Shown here in pieces: positions 32,618 to 43,700 of a stretch of DNA of 64,000 nt. This stretch comes from Citrus sinensis (taxonomy: Eukaryota; Streptophyta; Magnoliopsida; Sapindales; Rutaceae), in assembly GCF_022201045.2 (NCBI RefSeq), contig NC_068564.1:8432001-8496000 (forward strand). Direction: 5' to 3'. Both the position numbers and the translations under genes were made by a program. Under the pieces are notes generated by a model. That model ran no database searches, was not told where the DNA came from, and worked only from the letters and a program-made list of their open reading frames with translations. Each line of letters begins with the position of its first letter. Position 1 is the stretch's first letter.

Positions 32618-35600
32618 CACTACTAGAAAAATGGTCTTTACTGATATTAGAATGGTGTCAATAATTACTTTTAGTGACACTTATTAATTGTGTCAGTAAT
32701 CTGGCAGTCAGAAAAATCATGACACTTGTAAGTGGTGTTAGTGATTACTATTACTATAGTATCACTAAAATCGTAACACCATAGTATTAGTAATTATTGA
32801 TACCACATTAGTGTCTATAATTACTGTTACTATAGTATCACTATTTAATTTATTTAAAAAAATAAAAATTTGAATTAGCTCATTGCGTATTGATTTATTG
32901 GTAAAATTAAAAGACACCACAAAGTAACCCAAAAAAACTTAATTTATATTATAAAATCTTTCATTTCATATTTAAATATTATTAGTACACATTACAAATT
33001 CCAACACTCCAACAAACAAGAGATGAGAAATCCCACTCTCATAACTGAATAATCTAAATTAAATACATAAAAATTTCTACCACATCCAATCAGATGCCTA
33101 CTAGTTGTGGCTAAATTTAACATTTCTAGAAGCTAAAATGAAAAGGATGATTGCCTCCACTCTTTGAACATAAGTAGTGCAATTACGTTAACACAGTAGT
33201 AGCTTCTCCATTCTCCATTCAATAGTGGATGGGTGTTTCTCCATTCTCCATTCAATAGTGGATGGGTTAGAATATAAGTGAAGTTGAGGAAAAAGAAACT
33301 TCAAACACATTGATCAAATCTGCAAATGAATACATGGAAAAGGGAAAAAAAATTGCCTGTTAATTTCCAACCATGAGAGAGAAACAATGGTTAACAGAAA
33401 TAAACTTTTGTCATATTTGTGATTTTGGCAAATTTCTATGTTTAAAACCATAATGTTCCCTATATCTTCAACTAGAAACAGTGGTTGTTCGATTTCAAGT
33501 TTTTCAAAATAGGGAAACTGAACCCAGTAAGCTTGTGAATATTTGCATCTTTACTAAATATACATAATCATTCAACGGTGAATAATTACTATGATAATAA
33601 AAATAGTTCATACAGTACACTGCATTGCATAATTCAAGTACATATATACTTTTAAGTCTATTCACAAAATCAATGCAAATTACAAATTCAAACAAAAAAT
33701 GAAACCAGAACAAAGTGATATAGTGTGTATTAGGGAAAAAAAACTAAAAAATCACGGCATCTGCCATTTCATTTGCGAATATCAAATTCACAACACAAAA
33801 CTCGAACATAAAAAAAACTTGATTTAACAAAAATAAAAAAATGACGTAATTACCATTAAATTGAACTTTATAACTTATAATTTGACTATAATTAATCCAA
33901 TGGCAGTTATGGTTGAGATGATATTTATCCTAATTTATTTCCCACAATTGCAGTTACAGTTGCATACAAATTATTGTGAAATCTATTTACTTAAACTTTA
34001 TAACCTATAATCTGACTATGGAATGGTTATTTTTATGAATATTGGCTTATAATCCTTCCTTTGCACATGGAAGAAAGTGTAGAAACATGCAGCAATCAGG
34101 ATACATAGTCCATGCTTTAAAACAAAGGAAGAAAGAGTAGAAACATGCATCAATCAGAATACAGAGTCCATGCTTTGTAAGCTCATCAAAAGTTGAGAAA
34201 TATATACAAAAGGTTTAGAGCATACGGATACCTGGTGGTGATGTGTCATGCTCAAAAATTTAAACTCGCATACCACCCTGCACAAATATTTGAACATTCA
34301 AACAAAGTCATTGAAACTGGTTCTTAAGACAGGAATATGAATTTCAATAATTAACTAAACCAAAATATTAAAAAGCCCAGCTGGTAACAATTTTTTCAAG
34401 AAAATATTAAAGGAAAAGAACAAAATAAATAAAATTCCAAGAACATTTGCAACCAAATTCTAAACAACCTCAATCTTAGAAACGCAACAACTATGAAGAG
34501 ATATTCAATCTTGAACCATAAAGAAACACATTTATAAGGCAATATCATTTTGCAAATTAAGAGATTGGAAATGTTGGATGTAGAAGTACATAACAGCCTC
34601 CAAAATCAAAATTCAAGTAGCTATGCCTAAATCCTTAACAGCACCCACCAACATACTGATAAAGCTATCAGGAAGTGGGGGCATGTAACATTTTAACTGT
34701 ACCACATGCATCTCTACAAATATTCCATTGACAGATCTTGCAACCAGAAAACAAACTTGCGCTTCCCATGGAAAGAGCCCATGAAAAAAAAAAAAAAAAA
34801 GATACCAACATAATTACAAGATAAATGCAAGGAAACACATTGAAGTCCCTAAGCGACTAAATAACATTAATACACTTTTTGATACCCTGGAAAAGTAACA
34901 ATAACCAAAAAAGGGGATCAGCCGACTCTTAAACTAAAATAAAGAAAACCAATTATCATCGTCATCTTGAATCAATTCTTCTAATTTTCTAGTTCATCAC
35001 TAAATTCTCTAATAAAATAAAACCTCTAAGATCACCAATACAATTCAAACAAACTCAATTCATAACCCAATTACAAAATGAAGACGAACCAACTGATGAC
35101 AAAAATATTACAGCAAGGTCATCCCAGGTTTCAAAATCACCAATAGTTAATTTAAAAAAAAAAAAGTCTTGCCTGTCTAATTCGAAAATAGAACCTCTTC
35201 TCCCTTTGCTGCTTCTTCTTTGCTTTCATAAAGCCCAGCTCCAACCAAAAACTTCAACCCTAAAGGAAATCAAAATTAGGGTTTTCCATATAGAAAGAAA
35301 AAAGTAATTATAAATAAAGATAAAACAAAACCTCTTCTAAGTCACGGGTTCTTTGCATATCACCCTCCATCAATCCCGCAATTGATATTGGCTTCGTCAC
35401 TCCATACTGCTTAGGCGGTAACTGCGACAAAATCATTCTTTCTGAACTCAACATTAAAAACAATGAAATCCCCCTACAAAAAAGCCCTAATTTTTGGATT
35501 CAAACTTTCAAAAAAAACCCTAGCTTTGCCTAATTCTTCACAACACTTTCTAGTTCAAGGGTATTTTAGGTCAAGGATGGCGATTTGAAGGTTGACAACG

Positions 35601-36411
35601 ACAGCTGAGGTAGATCATTTTTATAGAGAGAGAGAGAAAGAGAAAGAGAGAGAGAAGGAAAAGAGCTTCAGTTCATAGCAGGAAACGACCGTGGGGAATG
35701 TTTTCCTGAGAAGTCGAAGATCGAATTAGTAAAAGAAAACAAAAGTTCAGCTAATAAGACATCCCGAGAAGTTGAAGCGAGAGGGGCGGTGCGCACTTGA
35801 GCAGGGTGAACAAAATGTGGAGATCTAAAGAGGATCTTCTGAGCTTGTGGCATAGTAGCATGGTGGATGTTTCGCAACCTGATGTAGCTCGTTAGGGTTT
35901 CGTATGGTATGGGTCTTAGAATTTGAGCAATGTTGTTAGGATTTCACATGGCATGGACCCTTGAATTTTAGGGCTCGAAGGGGAGATTTTTTAGAGGTAC
36001 GAAGAAGAAGAAGGATCTTGCCAAAGAGATGAGGCAGCTGGCCTTAGAATTAGAAGTTAGGGAATTTTATGTTTATGTTGATTTTAGGGTTTTTTGCTTT
36101 TGCTTTATATTGTTGTTATTTTAATATGATAATTTGAACATTTTCAACATAAACTAAAATATGAATTTGGCCTGGTGGTTTGTTGTTTGAACATAAAGCA
36201 CTTCAGTTTTGAGGTCTTAGGTTCGAGTAGCAACTAAAACAAAAATAGCCTCCTTTTTTTTGTTTCTGATACCTTAGTGTCGATAATCTCTGATGTTTAA
36301 TCTACAAATACCATAGAATTAGTAATTTGTGACACTTGTCTATTAACTACTTATACTTTTTAGAAAAGTGTCTGAAGACGAGTGTCAGTAAAAGCCATTT
36401 TTCTAATAGTG
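32618..36411. mobile_element. Non-autonomous CACTA element carrying a gene fragment
   Basis: Left end CACTACTAGAAAAATGG, right end inverse (ccatttttctaatagtg). The 3-bp TSD agg is at 32615-32617 and 36412-36414, as expected for CACTA (En/Spm). Subterminal regions are full of short direct and inverted copies of tagtgacac / gtgtcagtaa (32660-32850 and 36270-36390), another hallmark. No transposase was recognised, so it depends on another element. The centre-right carries poly(A) polymerase exons (35180-35454). The rest has no gene I can name; a GA microsatellite lies at about 35623-35658. Its flanks join perfectly into the MADS copy 2 downstream region. Confidence 0.9.
35180..35454 (-). pseudogene. 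Captured 5' exons of a nuclear poly(A) polymerase gene
   Basis: On the - strand an ATG at 35454 opens a 41-codon exon (to 35332). It contains PPKQYGVTKPISIAGLMEGD and QRTRDLE, matching the N-terminus of plant nuclear poly(A) polymerases (PAPS family). A donor at 35331 and an acceptor near 35260 bracket an intron-like gap. Beyond it, KFLVGAGLYESKEEAAKGEE is the second PAP exon. Splicing at these sites puts a stop at the join and the second exon soon ends in a stop, so no enzyme part is made: the nucleotidyltransferase core is absent. The fragment keeps its intron, so it came from genomic DNA rather than mRNA. Its position inside the CACTA element shows transduplication. Confidence 0.8.
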
Positions 36412-36414
36412 AGG

Positions 36415-37591
36415 CAAATTACTGTTGTGTCCAAAATTGGATATAAAATGCTAAACAAAACTATCAACTGTGAGAAATAGAATTTTCACCATGACGGCAA
36501 ATGCCTATGACATAATTTGAGAAAAAAAACTTAATTGATGTTCCCTGGATATAATTAATCTGGTCAGAATCATTAGCAATCATACTCAAGTTAATTTGTT
36601 GTTCAAAGTAATTATTAAATGAATTGTAGTTATACTCAAATTAATCTGTCATTCAAGTAATTATTAATTTATTCGCTTTTTCAACGACATCATCGAGATA
36701 TTTATAAATCATGAGAGAAAGTAAATAAATATATTCCCGGAAAAAAGTGGGCCGCGTAGGAAGTCTATTTAATTTTAAATATATTTGAAATCCCTCCACT
36801 CGAAGGAGAAAGGATCAATGGCACAATCAAATCACACGAGTTTATGCTACAGATATAACATAAGGAACATATTGAAGAAATTTTTATTCCAAAGTTAAAT
36901 AGGATTTTCTTTTTTAAGAGAGAGAGAGAGAGAGAACAAGAACAAATAAGAAAATGGAGAGGTGAGATGAAGGAAAAAGAACAGTTAAAAAAAAGTTGAG
37001 AAGAGAGAATATGGAAAAAAAATCATGGAAATTAATGCGCAAAACTTAATGTTCCATGTCATTTAATACTTATATAATCTTCAATCTTTGATCTAATGGT
37101 TTAAAATTCGTGTAAAAACCTGTGTAATTTAAGGGTTCATTAATCCATCCTTTGTTTGAAATTTGATTAAAAACAAAGCCAAGGAATTTAGTGCTATCTA
37201 CACACACAAGTTAGGGATAGAAATTAATGAAAAATACCTACTAAACATTAATCCTTGTCTCAAAATTTTACTTGAACTCAGCTGATTGGATTGAAAGTGA
37301 ATTCACATCCAATCGAACTCGGCCTATGGGAATTTTTGTTACACATAATTGTTTGTGAAACAAAGGAATAATTCTTTTGAAATTAAAATCTTAACACAAA
37401 ATTCACAATCATTCAAGTAAAGTAGAATTATGAAGAAATTAAAAAAGCGAAGTTAAATTAAATTTATCTCGGAGTACCAATTATGGTATAGTTATTCAAC
37501 ATGCCATATGAAGTATGATAGAATGACATGATCGTAGCAACAAGAGAGATAAAGAACAGATGAAGAAACTAGGAATATATGCTTCATAAAA
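36415..37591. other. Spacer between MADS copy 2 and the ZRK gene
   Basis: Noncoding. It parallels 27620-28840, so it continues the tandem unit interrupted by the CACTA element. A GA-rich run lies at 36915-36935. Confidence 0.6.
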
Positions 37592-38608
37592 TTACATTTC
37601 AGAACGATGCATTAGCCTAAGTTGTTTTGCCACATCTACCATTGTAGGTCTATCATCTGCTGATACAGAGAGACAATTGAAGGCCAGCCTTGTGAAAGCT
37701 TTCAATTTTTGCTCTTTTGCTGAGCATAATCTTTCTCCAACAATTTCGGGATCCACTATCTCAGTGAACCTACTCTTCTTAATATATTTTCTCACACGAT
37801 CAGACAAAAACCACCCATCTTCAGTTTCTCGATCAACCGCCCTCTGTCCAGTCAAGAGCTCAAGTAGCAACATACCAAAACTATAAACATCACACTTCTC
37901 ATTGCAATCACCTGTTGCAATGTATTCAGGAGGAAGATATCCAAATGTTCCCATCACCCTGCCTCTTATGCGTGTTTCACCCTCTGGAATAGATTCAGAG
38001 TACGAAAAATCAAACAGTTTGGCAACAGATTGTCCCTGGAATAAAATATTCGATGGTCTTAAGTTTCTGAAAACAATAGGCCTGGAGAAACCAACATGGA
38101 GATATGCAATTCCATAAGCTATCTCCATTGCAATCTTTAACCTCAGTGACCATGTGACAGGTTCAAAATTGGGTTGACGAGGATGATAAATACAATCAGC
38201 AAGAGTTCCATACTCAACATATTCAAATACCAAAACAGGATTTTCAGTTTCTAGGCAGCATCCAATCAGCCTTATCACATTCTTGTGATTCATTTGTGAT
38301 GCAAATACAATGTTATTAAAACAAAATTCAGCTGCATAGTCGGAGTTTACAAATTTCATGATAGAAACAGGATAGTCATGCAGAAAACCCTTGAATAATT
38401 CATAGCCCAATCCAGTTGTTATAACTTTCTGTCTGTCATAATTTTTTGTTGCTATCTTGAGCTCGTTTTCATGGAAACAACGAATAGGGTTGCGTTTATT
38501 ATCACAAGATTTGATCAATTTTTCAAGAAAAACTTTGCCATTCCTCAACATGAATGTCTCCTTATAAGCCTTGCCCAGATGCTTGATCTTCCTAAAAAAC
38601 GAACTCAT
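37592..38608 (-). CDS. ZED1-related kinase (ZRK) family pseudokinase
   Basis: Intact 338-residue ORF without signal peptide or membrane segment, the usual ZRK length. The N-terminus (FMLRNGKVFLEKLIKSCDNK, then NPIRCFHENELKIATKNYD) is the ZRK leader, followed by a kinase fold to residue 332. Catalytic residues are degraded: the ATP-binding Lys is kept (K85 in VSIMKF), but the alpha-C Glu position is Asn, HRD is FRN (residues 180-182) and DFG is DFS (200-202). PPEYI (226-230), DVYSFGMLLLELLTG and DDRPTM keep the scaffold. In Arabidopsis, ZRKs (ZED1, RKS1) are pseudokinase adaptors that bind the NLR protein ZAR1 and sense modified host kinases at the plasma membrane; such a role here is inferred from family. 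It is the only intact copy in an array with at least four dead relatives. A wall-associated-kinase-like label would be the common automatic call, but no extracellular region exists. Confidence 0.85.
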   Translation of the reverse strand: MSSFFRKIKHLGKAYKETFMLRNGKVFLEKLIKSCDNKRNPIRCFHENELKIATKNYDRQKVITTGLGYELFKGFLHDYPVSIMKFVNSDYAAEFCFNNIVFASQMNHKNVIRLIGCCLETENPVLVFEYVEYGTLADCIYHPRQPNFEPVTWSLRLKIAMEIAYGIAYLHVGFSRPIVFRNLRPSNILFQGQSVAKLFDFSYSESIPEGETRIRGRVMGTFGYLPPEYIATGDCNEKCDVYSFGMLLLELLTGQRAVDRETEDGWFLSDRVRKYIKKSRFTEIVDPEIVGERLCSAKEQKLKAFTRLAFNCLSVSADDRPTMVDVAKQLRLMHRSEM

Positions 38609-38784
38609 CTAATACCTATTCAGAAACCAATGAAATGCTTTCACTGAATTGAAATAAGATAAAACTAGTATAGTAGTACAACTTTTAAATGTTCTAGCAA
38701 GTTTTCAGGAAAAAGAAATATTTTCGTCAGTGACGTTTCATATTTAATATGAAGTAAAGAGAAAATATTGATTGTATATTTCAT
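38609..38784. promoter_or_regulatory. Upstream region of the ZRK gene
   Basis: A short noncoding stretch between the ZRK start codon and the start of the right segmental duplication. Only about 175 bp of it is unique, so any further ZRK promoter sequence lies in duplicated DNA. No definite TATA or operator was identified. Confidence 0.35.
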
Positions 38785-40735
38785 CTGATTCCAGAAATGT
38801 AACATTAGAAGCATATAAATGACAACATAGCGCCGTACACACAGATGTACTTGAAGAAAATGAAGCAGAGCATTGAAAGATGTACCTTTGAGTGGCCAAT
38901 TCCAGTGTTCAGATAAAGGAGATATGGCACTTACAAGTCTGGGAAAGAAGCTCCAGATTTGGCATGTGTGTATAAAATCTGAAGCAAGACTTCAAATAAC
39001 AAAGTGAAACTTGATATCTTTGCAAGTCTTCCCAGTCAACCATATGCAAATTTCCATATCTAATGTTGACATGCAATGTAAAGTAAGCCACAGACAAAAC
39101 ATGTGCTAAAGGCTCATTTATTTGTTTCAGATAATTGACCGTGTGCATGTATAAAATGTACTGTTTTATACCTAAATTTGACTTGAAATTTAAACATATT
39201 CTAAATCATTCATCTCATTCAATCAAAAAGTGCAGAGAGTTACTAAGTTCGTAGGTAACACTAAACTAAAGGAATTTAGTCAATCATGTATTTTTGTTAA
39301 TAAAAGAATACGATATCGCAAAAGATATCTTTTGCAGTAGCTTTTAAGATATAGTTACACAACAGTTGTACGAATTTAGAAATAATATGCATATTAGCTC
39401 CCTGAGCTAAGCAACAGTGGTAATCTCCAACTGATTAAGTCTACTTGCATTTGAAACCTAAGCCAGTAATAAATCAAGCAGAGTGATCTTCGATGTGCTA
39501 TAAGAAAAGAAAAAACCCACAAACAACCAAACATTTGAAATATCAACAAGATACAAAAGAGAAAGACCCATAAACAAAATAGGAATTTCCAGTTCTCCCC
39601 CTGTGTATTAATTTTAAACACAATAGTGAAAGCTAAATTATAGTTAATCCAGAGATATTTTAAGGTATTAATTGATACATTTTTCGAAGTCGTTTTGCCG
39701 CATGAACCATTGTTGGCCTATTCTCTGCTGATTCAGAGACACAGTTAATAGCAGGCCCTATAAAAGCTTCCACTATTCCATCTTTTTTTACCACATGGTC
39801 TGTCTCCAAGAATCACAGGGTCGGCTACTCTTATCAAATCCGTTATCTTCAATATATTTCTTGCAATTTTTAGCCTATGCTTCAATTTTAAAGACTTAAA
39901 ATGTGGTTCTGTTATATTCATGAGGGTGATGAATTTCAAGTATTTTTACGACACATTTGTGATGCAAACATAATGCTATTAAAAGGATATTGGTCTTCGT
40001 AGACTGCTAACTTCATCACTAAAATTGGACGGTCCTCGAGAAAACCTTGGTACAATTTAAAGAGATATGGAAATTGTATTTGTGTAACGTCCCAGCAACT
40101 CTATTTGTTTGTGGCTTTCATGAGCTCAGTAGCAGTAAATCGGCAATTAGAATTACATTTACCATTGCAAGAGGCAATCTATTTTCCTAATCAAAGTTCC
40201 ATCGTTCCTCCTCATATCATATTAATTTGCTTACTCATCCGCCTTTCAACAACACTAGAATGCTTTTTAATGCATATAAACCCATTTAAAATATCCAACA
40301 AACACATAAAATTTAACTATTGGACATGAAGCATATTTAGCAACTGTTATTTGAGTTCATAAGTTGACAAAATCAAAACAAAATAATAATAATAATAATA
40401 AGAAAGTGGGTAATGAGAAAAAGGATGTACCTGTGACGGGCAGTTCAGCTACTCAGCAAGAGAATGCAAATTTTGAGAAGCGAAAGAGCTCTGCCTCTGC
40501 AGTTAGTATGTAACACTTGAGTTCTCAAATTTGGCAATCAGATAGAAATTTACATCCAAACCCTTGTTGTACAATGAAAACTCAAATATATCAGATATTT
40601 TCTGAAAAAATCTACTACTGTCACTATCAAAGCTTTAAAGGAGAAACAATAATCATATCAGCACCCCATCCTTTAATTTGTTAATTAAGGTTATTTTGGT
40701 AACTCAAATGACTTTGAACGGCTACAACTAAAACC
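38785..40735. repeat. Segmental duplication, right copy (partner 745-3265)
   Basis: Collinear with 745-3265 but without the solo LTR. It begins tctgattccagaaatgtaac, as in the left copy after its copia LTR, and ends at gaacggctacaactaaaacc, 45 bp before the PPR start codon. It therefore forms the distal and proximal upstream region of the PPR gene. It contains a dead kinase copy and noncoding DNA. Confidence 0.8.
39650..40110 (-). pseudogene. ZRK-type kinase pseudogene, right copy
   Basis: The - strand shows a C-terminal piece at 39660-39760 and an internal piece HRLKIARNILKITDLIRVAD...VILGDR near 39800-39890 (compare LRLKIAMEI and EIVDPEIVGER in the intact-frame gene). An N-lobe piece near 39950-40080 follows. 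The middle of the domain, including the catalytic loop, is deleted. Same structure as the copy at 1640-2620. Confidence 0.75.
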
Positions 40736-40779
40736 CCCACTTTCGATTTTGGGAGGGTTTTAGCATTATCAACTCCAAC

Positions 40780-43700
40780 ATGGCTACCGTTCAACATCAC
40801 TCGCCCCTTATCAAACTCACCCACTCGCCCGATTCAACTCACTCCAACACACTCAAACCGCCCCTGAAAATCCACTGCAACGCCAAACGCAAGCCCAAGC
40901 CCGACCCCAGCTCACCCTTCAAGGGCAGAAGATCGGGGCTCGTTGACTACGACAAAGGCCAACACGAGGTCTCCACCCAAGTCAGCGGACTCAGAAAATC
41001 CGACATACCAAGACGGCACCGTTTAGCGGTGGAGGGCAACAGGTTCCAAAAGGACTGGTCCGTTTCTGAGGTTGTTGAAAGAGTTTTGGAGCTCAAACAC
41101 TATGAAGATGTTGAGGGTGTCTTGAACAGGTGGGTGGGCCGGTTCGCTAGAAAAAACTTCCCTTTCTTAATAAAGGTAAATTTTTTTTTTAATTGTGTGT
41201 TGAATTATTTAACTGCCCATTTCTAATTTCAATTTTTTTCATGTTGTGGTTACATTTTTGCTTGTAATAGGAAATAACACAAAGAGGTGCCATTAACCAT
41301 AGCAATCAAGTCTTCAATTGGATGAAAAATCAGAAGAATTATTGTGCGCGGAATGATATCTACAATATGATGATCAGGTTGCATGCTAGACATAATCAAA
41401 TAGACAAGGCCCGTGGACTTTTTTTCGAGATGCAAAAGTGGAGGTAAAGCTTGTTAATTTTTCTCATCTTTTTAGAATTGGAACATGGGATAATTTAATT
41501 AGTCTGTTGATTCCATTTTTATGATTTTCCTGCTAGGTGCAAGCCGGATGCTGAAACTTACAATGCTCTTATCAGTGCACATGGTAGAGCTGGTCAGTGG
41601 CGTTGGGCTATGAATATCTTTGATGATATGCTGCGTGCAGCTGTGTGAGCTTCCTTCCTTTTCTTTTCATGTTGAACGTGGTATTTTGAAAATATTTGGA
41701 ACATCACTTGATGCCTCTGTTGTATTAACTAATTATTATAAACATTATCGTGGCTGTTGTCATGAATATTTTTTCTGTACGCCATATTGTTCACATTGTT
41801 CTTTTTCCAATAGGTAGCTGGGAAATTATTCTCGTTTGAATCTTAATGAGGATTGTGCTGATTCTCAATTTTGTGTGGAATAAGAAGAAATATGTTCATG
41901 ATTGCCACAAACATTTTGATGGAGATTGTAACGAGTTCCTAGGAAACTATTCTCCTTACAAATTATTTTATCTTATCTATATATTTACTTGGGACTCTAC
42001 GTGGAACTTAAAATGCCCTTCTTTCTTGATATCTTGGCTTTTGTTGGATAGTACTTGGTCCTGGAGCACATTGAACTTCATATACCTTACAAGCAATCAG
42101 AATCTATGTGGATGACTGCTGTATGTTAATTGACTAAAAAACCAGATTTGAAATGCAATATGATATCACCTCACCTTGTATTTGGTTCCAAAATATGTAT
42201 TGATTTCATCTCCAACTATATCCATTGACATTTCATGTTTTAATCCATTGGTGGTTGTTTTAGCTTTCATCTTTTACATTATCACCTAATGTCATGCTGT
42301 TTTTTAGATAATATTTATCCCTTAACTAAACTATTTGGAGATAATTTCTCATGATAATGTCATTGCCTTAGCTTTATGCGTACTTTTTTTTTTTGAAGTT
42401 AAATCTTAGGTTGATTTTTTTTCTTCTTTATTATAATTTATGTGCAGGTCGCTCCTAGTCGATCAACCTATAATAACTTGATTAATGCTTGTGGATCTAC
42501 TGGAAATTGGAGAGAAGCTCTGAAAGTTTGCAAGAAAATGACAGAAAATGGAGTTGGCCCTGATCTGGTGACTCACAATATTGTGTTGTCTGCATATAAG
42601 AATGGGGCCCAGTATTCAAAAGCTTTATCTTACTTTGAACTAATGAAAGGGACAAATATTCGTCCTGACACAACCACCCATAATATTGTGATCTATTGCC
42701 TAGAAAAGCTCGGACAGTATGACAAAGCTATTGACTTGTTCCATTCCATGAGGGAGAAGAGATCGGAATGCCTGCCAGACATTGTTACATTCACTAGCAT
42801 CATTCATTTGTATTCTGTGAATGGGCAGATTGAAAATTGTAAGGGTGCCTTCAATACAATGCTTGCAGAAGGATTAAAACCTAACATCGTTTCATATAAC
42901 GCCCTAATGGCTGCATATGCGTCGCATGGAATGAGTAAAGAAGCATTATCTGTTTTTAATGAGATAAAGAAAAATGGTTTATGCCCGGATATTGTATCTT
43001 ATACATCTTTACTGAATGCTTATGGAAGATCACAACAACCTGTAAAGGCCAGGGAAGTATTCAACATGATGAGAATAAACAACCTGAAGCCAAATCTCGT
43101 TAGTTACAGTGCACTGATTGATGCATATGGATCTAATGGGTTGCTAGCGGAAGCAGTGGAAGTCTTCCGTGAAATGGAGCAAGATGGTATTGAGCCTAAC
43201 ATTGTGTCAATATGCACCCTCTTGGCTGCCTGTGGCCGCTGTGGTCGAAAAGTAAATATTGATGCTGTACTTTTAGCAGCTGAGATGCGAGACATAAAAT
43301 TAAACACAGTTGCATATAATTCGGCTATTGGAAGCTATATGAATGTGGGGGAATATGAGAAGGCTATAGCTTTGTACAAGTGTATGAAAAAAAGAAAGGT
43401 TATGCCTGATTCTGTTACCTATACTGTCTTGATAAGTAGTTGCTGTAGGTTGTCAAGATACAGTGAGGCCCTTGGGTTTCTTGATGAGATGATGGATCTG
43501 AAAATTCCTTTGACCAACCAGGTGTACTCATCTGTGATCTCTGCCTACAGCAAACAGGTATGTCTTTTGCCAATATATGGTTTTTACTTCTCCATGTGTA
43601 ACTTAAGGAAATATGATAAATCTGATTTTCTTTTTCACGTCTCATTTTGTTTCCCATCCTCTTTATTTTCAACGCTAGGGTCTAATTGCTGAAGCAGAAT

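Noticed and set aside
35180-35454. A working poly(A) polymerase gene
   Set aside because: Only the first two exons are present, the splice join gives a stop, and the catalytic domain is missing. It is a captured fragment.
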